The position numbers and the translations under genes are program-made. Shown here in pieces: positions 55,701 to 64,000 of a DNA stretch of 64,000 nt (within the stretch, counting starts at the first letter, position 1; each line of letters begins with the position of its first letter). The stretch is from Homalodisca vitripennis (Eukaryota; Arthropoda; Insecta; Hemiptera; Cicadellidae), in NCBI RefSeq assembly GCF_021130785.1, contig NC_060207.1:8635501-8699500 (forward strand). The letters are read 5' to 3'. Under the pieces are notes generated by a model. It was not told the DNA's origin and did no database searches. It saw nothing but the letters and a program-made list of their open reading frames with translations.

Positions 55701-56703
55701 ACGTGTTCACAGGCTTTAGACGTACAGTATTGTGTATAGACAAATGTGAGCTGAACAATGGGCTCAATATGATGTTCTTTTCACAAACTTATTTATTACA
55801 CCGCTGTTATAATGACGTGTCTCACAGGCTTTAGACGTATTGTGTATAGACAAATGTGAGCTGAACAATGGGCTCAATATGATGTTTCTTTCACTCAACT
55901 TATTTATTGTACCGCTGTTATACTGACGTGTCTCACAGGCTTTAGGAACGTATTGTGTATAGACAAATGCGAGCTGAAACATGGGCTCAATATGATGTTT
56001 CTTTCACAAACTTATTTATTGTACCGCTGTTATACAGACGTGTCTCACAGGCTTTTCGGGTACAGTATTGTGTATAGACAAATGTGAGCTGAACAATGGG
56101 CTCAATATGATGTTCTTTCACAAACGTATTTATTCTACCGCAGTACTGACGTGTCTCACAGACGTATAGACCAAATGTCTGAACGTCACAGGCTGTTATA
56201 CTGACTGTACAGACGTATAATAGACAATGTGAGCTGAACCAATGGGCTAAAATGTATGTTTCCTATGATGTCAAACGTATTTATTGTAGTTATTTATTGT
56301 AGTACCCGCAGTTATATTGACGTGTCTCACAGGCTTTAGACGTATTGTGTATAGAAAAATGCGAGCTGAACAATGGGCTCAATGTGATGTTCTTTCACAA
56401 ACTTATTTATTGTAGTACCGCTGTTATACTGACGTGTCTCACAGGCTTTAGACGTATTGCGTATAGACAAATGTGAGCTGAACAATGGGCTCAATATGAT
56501 GTTCTTTCACAAACGTATTTATTGTAGTACCGCAGTTATATTGACGTGTCTCACAGGCTTTAGACGTATTGTGTATAGAAAAATGCGAGCTGAACAATGG
56601 GCTCAATGTGATGTTCTTTCACAAACTTATTTATTGTACCGCTGTTATACTGACGTGTCTCACAGGCTTTAGACGTATTGCGTATAGACAAATGTGAGCT
56701 TGA
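52740..56703. repeat. Tandem array of about 110-114-bp units, about 35 copies
   Basis: The unit is TATTGCGTATAGACAAATGT, GAGCTGAACAATGGGCTCAA, TATGATGTTCTTTCACAAAC, TTATTTATTGTACCGCTGTT, ATACTGACGTGTCTCACAGG, CTTTAGACGTA. Length differences come from optional CAG after GACGTA and optional GTA after TTATTGTA. TGCGAGC and TGTGAGC variants and AGAAAAA or AGACAAA variants are mixed along the array. The stretch 54100-56300 has many single-base insertions, and 56140-56290 is rearranged. Frames of up to 179 codons on both strands are repeat artefacts. Confidence 0.97.
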
Positions 56704-58455
56704 AAAATGATATTCCACTCTAATATTCTTTATTGTCCCACTACGACGCACTACACATCTCGTAATGATAACAGAGCATTGGGTTTGTGCATGGCCTTCC
56801 ACCATAACACTATCGATAGTTTTACTGTCTCACAAATTTGTTTCGTATCTTCCAATAGTAGCAGAGCAGTGGCTTGTGCGACCAGCGATACCCAATATTG
56901 CAAGCAGGGCCTCGGAAACTACACAATGGAGACTCAAAGCGGGGTAGCCTATATTTAGCATTATGAGATTAACATCGGAATGGTAGATAATTGAAACAGA
57001 GTTGATAGCAGTAACATGTAGGTGTATACCATCAAAATTCTAAACGTACACATAATATGTGGTTAAATGTATTTTATCTGTCTAAAATCTCCAAAAAATA
57101 CACATATTAGTTTGACAATTTGTGATTTAACTTACATTGGGTTTATTATATAAATGTGTGGATTTAGGTATCCATATAAAAACGCATCTAAATTTACTAT
57201 AACAAAAAAATCTTATTTTGGATATTCCACGATAATGGACCTGATATAAATCCTTCACACGATGATACACATTTCTGACGGCGAAGGAAATAAATTTGGG
57301 CTGATTTTATCTCTGTGACAGAGGGTGTGGCTGAAGTTGTATCGTTCTTTCTTGCCATAGTGAAACATTTCTTCCTGGATACCATCACACTAAGTTGTTT
57401 AACGTTTGTTTCAAGTGTTTGATGAAGGGTGGTTTGAAAGGATAATAGGCTATCAGCCATTTTCCATCGTTAGATGTTACAAAAATAGAACTCTTCGTTT
57501 CGGCGAATGAAATATTCTCTCTTTTTCAGTCAACCACTAAAATACTTCAGAGAAATAGCAATTTTTCACGCACATACCTGAGAAAGTGGGTAGATTTCAA
57601 TCCCAGAAACGTAGTATTCTATTTTTATAATATATAAGTTAGACTAATCATAGTTTAAGATGCTACACTTCTAGCTGTAAGGATCACTTTTAAAGTTCAA
57701 ATTTAATGTAAATGTACTGTAATTTATTGAAAATATCCAGCATACCTTGAGATAACGATCGAATGAAGGTATTTGAATCAGATTAATTTATTTGATAAAA
57801 CATTGATACACCTGTCATAATGCATATTTGATTAAGGTGTAACTCACAATTTATTGATGCGAAAGTAAAATATAATAGGCTACTACACAAGTGATTTTCA
57901 GTTTTCCAAATAGAATTCTACCAAGAAGTCTATCTGAAAGTCTGGTGCCAATTAATTATTTCCTTCAAATTCCATCAAATTTAGTCCAGCAATAGTTACT
58001 TTATGTCATTGAATGTAAGCGTCAAATCGACACCTTACCCACATTACCCGTCAAATAGTAACATACCCATAATGTTTTTGAAAATTGTTATTATTGGCAG
58101 GCTCAAGAAGATTTCTAAAAAAAATTATACTGAGTGTCCCATCACAGACATCCAGAGAAGCATAATGCTACTGACAATGGGTATCGTAATAACTGGACGA
58201 AGAAAAACATTAATTGCTCAATTACAATGAATTTGTTACATTTTTACTGTGCAGAAGTAAATGTTATCCAATAAATACAATTGTATTATTTGTATTATAT
58301 CATCTAGTATTTCTAAATACTCGATAGTACTTTTGTAACAGAAGTGATGGCACATTTAGATTTCTGGCGCTTTACAATGTGTTGCTGAAGAGGTCCCTAC
58401 AGAATAAGATGGTGAGGGAATATTAGCGGACAATTGATGAAAGCAACAAGTTAAG
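56704..58455. other. Non-coding stretch after the array
   Basis: 56745-56810 resembles the left flank of the array (see findings). A minus-strand frame at 57197-57460 begins from an ATG in good context (GAAAATGGC) and encodes 87 residues rich in Ser, Thr and Lys, but has no recognised domain. A plus frame at 58003-58230 likewise. Neither is called as a gene. Confidence 0.4.
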
Positions 58456-58497
58456 TTAGAGTCGGTAACGCAGCATGGTGACATTATAGTGGCCGCA

Positions 58498-58527
58498 GGG
58501 GTGGGTGGGGTGGGGTGGGGGGCGGGG
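58498..58527 (+). promoter_or_regulatory. G-rich run with GC box, potential G-quadruplex
   Basis: Six G-tracts of 3-6 bases separated by single T or C residues, ending in GGGGCGGGGCC, an Sp1/KLF-type GC box. It lies about 240 bp upstream of the proposed start codon. Confidence 0.6.
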
Positions 58528-58623
58528 CCACGCCGTCTAGAGCCACACGTGAGTCACTCCACTCCGTGTCGAGCCACCGATCGATCTACATCGGCCGTCC
58601 GTCTGTTATGTTGGTCAACAGCT

Positions 58624-58725
58624 ATGGGAGTGGCCCCCACACCTACCAGTGAACACAGTACGTGCATGAATGGGAGGGCCCAGTGTGTGCGAGCTCAGTC
58701 TGGACCGATCCGATTCACCCACTGA
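58624..58725 (+). CDS. Upstream short reading frame in the proposed 5' UTR
   Basis: ATG at 58624 to TGA at 58723-58725 gives 33 residues, ending 13 bases before the proposed main start. It might damp translation of the main frame if the transcript begins upstream of it. No conserved content is recognised. Confidence 0.25.
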   Translation: MGVAPTPTSEHSTCMNGRAQCVRAQSGPIRFTH

Positions 58726-58738
58726 CGCGGTCGGGGAG

Positions 58739-58839
58739 ATGAAGTCCGGAGGCGGAGGCGCGGGTGGAGGAAAGCGTCGTGGCAACACAGGAGACGCTCT
58801 CAACGGCGACTACAGAAGACCCCGTCGCCGCGCCAAGAG
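58739..58839 (+). CDS. First coding exon of an unidentified gene
   Basis: ATG at 58739 (context GGGGAGATGA) opens 33 codons plus 2 nt, ending AAGAG followed by GTAAGTC, a full consensus donor (GT at 58840). Without splicing the frame would stop at once (TAA at 58841-58843), which is a strong sign that the donor is used. The peptide has a glycine-rich start (KSGGGGAGGG), a KRR patch, GNTGDALNGDY and then RRPRRRAKR, a basic cluster like a nuclear localisation signal. I do not recognise the family. A nuclear or nucleic-acid-binding protein is an inference from composition only. Remaining exons must lie further right, probably outside the window. Confidence 0.55.
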
Positions 58840-59010
58840 GTAAGTCGACGGAGGACTGTCTACCACTGCCACTGCACCCGACGCTTGTATGTTGTTGGCT
58901 GCTTGCTTGCACCAGTGGCCACTGCTTCTTCGGTCACGTCGCTGTTGGCACACACGTCTGGGTAACAAGTGATGACGACCCGTACTCCACCGGCTACAGT
59001 GTAGTGTGAT

Positions 59011-59449
59011 CGTAAACGTGTTAGGAATCATCTTACACCACTGTGTCGGTTGTGATTGATAATACTACTCAACACCAGCTTTCAAAATTCAGATACCAGG
59101 TCCAAAATAACAGATGTGAAGCCTTCACTAGTAAGTTAGTAAGAAATTTAAAAATGCAATAGCCATAAATTGTAATACATGTAAGTGATACAATTACACC
59201 TATCAAAGAGCAAAACCCTTAAAATCTGATAGTGATCAATTGAGCTTCTCGTTCTTATGTTAAGGATAGTCGTAAGGAGGTTATAACAAACGATTAGTCT
59301 GTATAAGCCTCATCTACCAGAAGTAGTAGATCTAACTCTAGAACGTGTCAAAAATACAATATATTCATTACTACACCATATGCTAATCACTATGCACTGT
59401 CCACAAATTACACCATGTTAAACACACCATATAAAGATTACCTAAACAG
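59011..59449. other. Presumed intron sequence
   Basis: AT-rich DNA after the first exon with no acceptor followed by an open frame that I can support. Confidence 0.35.
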
Positions 59450-59830
59450 TTAGTTGTCCGACCCTATTAATAACGGAAGCCCAGACGTAACAAGTGGTCT
59501 CGACACCCATCATGCAAACAAGGCTGAGGGGGTGGCGTGTGGAGAGAATAATCGACGTTATACACTACGTGTACCAGACGTTGCTCAGATTGTCTCGGAC
59601 AAAACCCGTGTTTCGACGGTTGATTCTGTTAGAGGGCAGTAAATAAAGGGACAGAACGGGGAGTGCGGCAATGCAGTTCACTTGACGGTGTCGTGGGTGG
59701 CGATCACATTAACCTTGGGGTGTATTACTTCCCGACATGCAGGGGACACCACCCCCGTGGCGCCATCCATCGCCCGTTCTTTCACTTTTGTCGGCGATAG
59801 TGTCAAGGTCACGTTCGATAATTGTTAGCG
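59450..59830 (+). promoter_or_regulatory. Second GC-richer patch with a nuclear-receptor half-site
   Basis: Composition rises again. TCAAGGTCA at 59803-59811 matches the extended half-site bound by monomeric nuclear receptors of the FTZ-F1 and ERR types. A 62-codon frame at 59454-59642 has no recognised content. It may be an intronic enhancer or alternative promoter of the gene that starts at 58.7 kb. Confidence 0.35.
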
Positions 59831-60119
59831 GATGTTTTAACATTGCATCATATCGGTTATGTTATTAAATTAGTTTCACTGTTTATACACACAAATATGC
59901 CCGTATTGAAGAGTTTATTTATTAGCATTGTGTTACGTCGCGAAAAAATATTCGTTATCAAGGATAATTTGTCTCTGAAAAGTTTAAATTACACTTACAA
60001 TTCCCCATTTCTATTTCTAAATAAGTCATTCCGAAATGGCTGAATAATTCCGGTGTGTTGTTAGTAGAGGCCACTTTGTATTCATAACAGAGGCGATAAG
60101 TATCGGCAATAATAGAGCT

Positions 60120-60890
60120 TGTATTGCGGTAATACTTTCTTAGATACGGTGGAAGCTGCGATTTGGCGCGCCTCACAGTCTGCTGGAGCTGGACCGCCTC
60201 CAGGACACTGCGACACGCCGCGAGGCGAGGGTGTGAGGCTAGTTGAGGCGATTACCGCTGGAGCCGAGCGTGCGTGCGTGCCGCTAACCGGACACTGTAC
60301 GCTCAGTGTGCGTGAGCCACTCTACACAATTGCTTCCAGCGAATTAATGTGCGCGATTTAAATTTACATCTGGACCGTACAACGCGTTAGAGACAGTGGT
60401 ACTTAAGTCCTTGACCTAGAACCGTCGCTTTGTCTCGCTCGAGTAGAGAACAATAGATCGATAGACGGTATGAAAGATTTCACATACACGACAAAATGCG
60501 GAAGCGTAAGAAAACGTGCAGATTTAGTAGCATAAAAGGATGAAACAATTTTTGGCCCGAGGCCACGAGTTGGAGTTCCTCCAGCGCACTGCAGTAGGTG
60601 GTCGAGTCCTGGATCGTCCTGTGACGAGATCGGTCGCTATGGAGGTACCTCCGCAGGATAGTGGTCCCAGTCCTGATCGTGCGGTCGTCGGAGAAACTTT
60701 TTCGGTTTTGGGAAAGGGCTAATGCTTATGTAGACCTACGGGAAATTAAACTGTGCTGAAAGGGTATTTGGATTTTCAAGGAAGAGAATGAAAAGTGGAG
60801 TTAAGTTAAAATGACGTGCATGCAGCTTATGACCAGCATATGCGAGTTGCCCGCATTCCAAATCAGGTCAGTAGCAACCCGTAAGTGCTT
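60120..60890 (+). promoter_or_regulatory. Third CpG-rich island, possible alternative first exon
   Basis: 60165-60345 is CpG-dense (GGCGCGCC, then CGCCGCGAGGCGAGG, then GAGCGTGCGTGCGTGCC). At 60540-60722 a 60-codon frame includes an internal ATG at 60639 in good context (GTCGCTATGG) that would give a 27-residue peptide. Donor-like sites follow: CAGGTCAGT near 60866 and CCCGTAAGTGC at 60881. Together with the 58.7-kb exon this suggests a complex 5' region on the plus strand. Confidence 0.35.
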
Positions 60891-63030
60891 CAGGCTCTAA
60901 ACTTTATTTATTTATTATTGTATTTATTTTCATAGTTGGTTAATCATACATTTTTTATATGCGTACTTTTATCATAAGCATGGTTGGTCTCTAAAATATA
61001 TTTCACTATATAATATTTCATTATATAAAAGCTTCAAAAAGTGTTTGAAAATTCTTGGCTCGTTTGAAATAATGTTGTCGATTTGAGAGCTTCTACCATT
61101 ACTCATCGTTTGCTGAGGACGTTTTTCTTGAAGGCTCTTTTAGTCTTCATTTTCACGCCCAGAGTTGGAATTACTTACAACTTGACCGTTTCTGTGTGTT
61201 AGACTAAAAGTTATGTGCGACAATTCCATATTAAACACATTGAATTTGTCATTTTATAATCATTATGTTACATTACAGTTTAGATGCTAAGAGTGAATTT
61301 CTTGGTCATAAACGATAATATGTTTTAAATTTTAAATGTAATATGTAAATACGATAAAATATAAATTAATCGTTATTTAATTTCTAATGTTCGTGGTTCA
61401 TTAATATGATTTGAAATGAACTCAATTATGACTTAGTATTATTGAGTGATTAAGTTTCTCAGAACTTTTGAATATTTCTTGTTTTTAATAAATAAGAAAT
61501 ATTTGTCCCCGAAGAATACCTAGCAGTATTTACGCGTGATTTTTAGAGTATTCTGAGGTTTTTTCTTCTCCTAGACCTACACTAAAGCCAGTAAATTTAA
61601 ATGCTTACCTTACTAGTTAAACTAATTACCGTACCTCAGAGAAAAGCTCCGGCGTTCCAAGCTTCTTGAGAATTTGAAACGTGAGAGAGAGAGAGAGACC
61701 ACTCATTCATTTTGCTTTTAAAAGTCTGAAACTAAGTTTTCCTTTTTTGTGTTACATTATTTTAAAGTACTTGCACTAGAGACTGGTTCGGAATTAAGTT
61801 TCTAAAACAAAATAGGTACGTCAAATTTATAATAGACTCCTTAATTTTATTACAAAACATGCATAAGTTGATATTTTAACCAAAATCAACGATGGTTATT
61901 GCTCAAATTAAGATACAGTAAGATATTAAAAAAATCATTGTTACTACTTATGCAGTGGTTACTGTAAATATAATAAATTTACTTACAATCTTGTCCAACA
62001 AAACTTTCACCAACTTACATAACAATTTCCATACAAATTAGGTTTTCCAGTCTCTCCATTTTCCGTTCAGACCAATCCAGAGGAAATAAGCAGGAAGGAA
62101 TATTGTGTTTTAAAAATAGGAAAGTAACTTTCACTTTGGAAGGCCTGAATGATCTTTTAGTCTCCAACCTGCAACCTCAACATTTAGATTAGGATTATCA
62201 CGCGGTATGAGTTTTATCATAATAAACTGAAACTATATTTCTTATAATAACAAGTCTTCCAACAAAAGTCGGCTTCTATCATCGTTTGCTGTTATTTATT
62301 TTTGACACTATTCATTTTGGTGTTCGTCCAATTACAAAAAGTTAAATGCTAAGTCGTGGAGTATAATTATTTTAGAGTTTCAATAGAAGACCATTCTGGC
62401 TTCTAAAATTATAATTTATATATAAACAATTTAATAAATATCAGATTTTACAATAGTCTTGTTTATATTAGAGATGTAGCCTCAGTATAAATCGATTACG
62501 TATAACATTAAATACAAAATTTAGCCCCCAAGGTAGTTAAAACATATTATGACAAAAACAATTTCGTTTCAATTTACTACATTTATCTTAACCTAAAAGT
62601 ACCTGAAGATGATTTCATCAAATTCGAAATGTACCTAACCCACAATAAAATCGATCAAAAAGTGTTAAAATGTAGTATTGTATACTACAATCTTGTTTAA
62701 TTTTATTATAATCAAGTTAATAACCTCTTTCATAATATAAAAATATACATTTTAAAGAACATTAATTACATAATAATATATTTATTTTTAAATAATTAAT
62801 GAATTATTTATTAATTGAATCCTTTAATGAATTAAATTTAATAGATTGAAAATATAAAAAATATCGTAGGTCTCCAAGAAGAACATAGTAAATATTTTTA
62901 TAATGCTCTTTGTAATTTATTGCAATTTTGTACTGTGTGAAATACACATTTTCGGTGTTATTTATTGAGTAATATTTATTTCGATTTGGTGTAGTCAGAA
63001 ATTAAGTATTTAAAAAAAATTAAATACTCG
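60891..63030. other. AT-rich stretch, probably intronic or intergenic
   Basis: No supported gene. A short (GA)n run lies at 61684-61698. Stops are dense in all frames. Confidence 0.45.
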
Positions 63031-63340
63031 GAATTATACAGCTTTGCGGGGAATAATTTGAAGTATTCGAGCGAACATGGAGGTACGGCTTGTCACACTT
63101 GTAGCCAGTGACGTGTGCAACAGCATCCCGAACTCGGAAGTGTTGTTACACAGGATCTGGGACCCGCTGTAGAGACGTTCTGTACTGTGTCCCGCTTTTA
63201 GTGTATTGTAATGTACTGTTACATAAGTGTACAAAGCATTTGGCGCTTTTGTAGACCGACATGTGCTGTCCAACTTTCTCATGTGTGTGTCCATAAGGTA
63301 CGCCAATAACAACAGTTCAGAGGACTCCATTGTTACCCAT
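63031..63340. other. Less AT-rich patch with frames on both strands
   Basis: A TTATACAG acceptor-like site at 63039 precedes an ATG at 63077 that opens 32 codons on the plus strand. A 98-codon frame lies on the minus strand (63330-63034). Neither has a recognised domain. It could be a short exon of the 58.7-kb gene, but the plus frame has a stop upstream of its ATG. Confidence 0.25.
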
Positions 63341-64000
63341 ACTGTTGGGAAAAAGTATATGTTTTATTATATTGGATATAATAAATTCTACGTAATTGTA
63401 TGTTTTTTGTAAAATTTTGAACTATGTTTTTTTACAACAGAATTTTGTTGGTATTGGCACTCTCTTATAAAAAGGCGCGTTGTTTATAGCGAATTTTAAA
63501 ATAATATGTTTTAAGACTGACATTCCTACTTATTTATGTCTTTATGAAATTCTGAAAAAAATTCTAAAATACTAACTGTGTAAATTATGAGTAAGTGATT
63601 CAAAGAGTCGTATATTTTTTGAATTTACAGTATTCAACGTGTCATTTAGGATATTCAATGATGCAACATTGTTTTGTTATTATGAAGTTGAGATTTCAAA
63701 GACTTCGTATGTTGTATTGTTAATATGTTATGTACATACTTATATTTTTTGTATTGCTTGTTCCTAGATATAATGAAAACATTTTGATTGTATTGAGATG
63801 TATCTGAATATCCTTATACAAAATGTTGTAAAAATTATTTACTGAACGTAGATTTTTATTACACAGACACCGATAGTGCGTTTCATATTTGTGTTTTCTG
63901 TACTGAAGAATATTTTAAATATTAAACTTGCTATTATGTACTAGTAAATCTGTAATTTGAACTAAATTAAAAATATGGCGTAAAATGTTTATTAGACTAC
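63341..64000. other. AT-rich non-coding end of the window
   Basis: Nothing recognised. Confidence 0.5.

Larger units (their letters stand above)
58456..59010 (+). promoter_or_regulatory. CpG-rich island spanning promoter, 5' UTR and first coding exon
   Basis: A marked rise in GC and CpG over 550 bases. It contains a GC-box/G-run (58498-58527), a short upstream frame (58624-58725), the coding exon 58739-58839 and the start of its intron. No clear TATA box is seen, which fits a dispersed, housekeeping or developmental type of promoter. Plus-strand direction is set by the splice donor. Confidence 0.6.

Noticed and set aside
57197..57460. 87-codon minus-strand frame with good start context
   Set aside because: No domain, homologue or splice pattern recognised. 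Kept only as a note in the spacer entry.
63034..63330. 98-codon minus-strand frame
   Set aside because: No recognised content. The plus strand also has a short frame here, so the patch is simply less AT-rich.

Overview
The window is eukaryotic nuclear DNA, most likely from an arthropod and probably an insect. The evidence is AT-rich intergenic sequence with no long open frames outside repeats, splice-site-like signals, decayed non-LTR retrotransposons of the R1 and Jockey/CR1-like types, a Penelope-like retroelement, a non-autonomous hAT element, a tRNA-headed SINE-like repeat and long (TA)n tracts. A hemipteran-type genome is a guess from general repeat style and is not demonstrated. There is no bacterial or viral gene organisation and no CRISPR array.

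Layout: 3-167 is an open frame that enters from the left edge. 1.17-3.26 kb is a 141/165-bp tandem array. 3.64-4.49 kb is a Penelope-like element with inverted terminal repeats and a GIY-YIG relic. 5.55-10.23 kb is a 111-bp satellite with higher-order structure. 10.2-19.7 kb is mostly featureless AT-rich DNA with old repeat copies, a pogo-like transposon end (14.19 kb) and a small GC-rich island (14.26-14.59 kb). 19.7-21.3 kb is a dead LINE. 21.4-22.9 kb is an inverted duplication that carries a possible terminal coding exon. 26.4-29.1 kb is an R1-type LINE tail followed directly by a Jockey-type LINE relic. 30.8-32.4 kb is a 99-bp array. 35.4 kb is a small palindromic insertion. 39.4-41.1 kb (173-bp unit) and 41.66-42.43 kb (128-bp unit, nearly identical copies) are two more arrays. 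43.8-44.0 kb is a 5S-like repeat. 44.4-45.5 kb is a 41-bp array. 46.67-47.26 kb is the hAT element. 49.6-50.05 kb holds two copies of a tRNA-headed repeat, one with its head inverted. 52.7-56.7 kb is an array of about 111 bp. 58.4-60.9 kb is a run of CpG-rich islands with the best protein-coding evidence in the window: a first coding exon at 58739-58839 ending in a consensus splice donor.

Seven unrelated tandem arrays fill about a quarter of the window, so the main biology here is repeat birth and turnover. One array (128 bp) can be traced to a dispersed repeat family present elsewhere in the window. The only probable active gene is the plus-strand gene whose 5' end lies at 58.4-60.9 kb and whose body would continue past the right edge. 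Most apparent reading frames over 60 codons are by-products of tandem repeats or AT-rich chance, and I have left them out.
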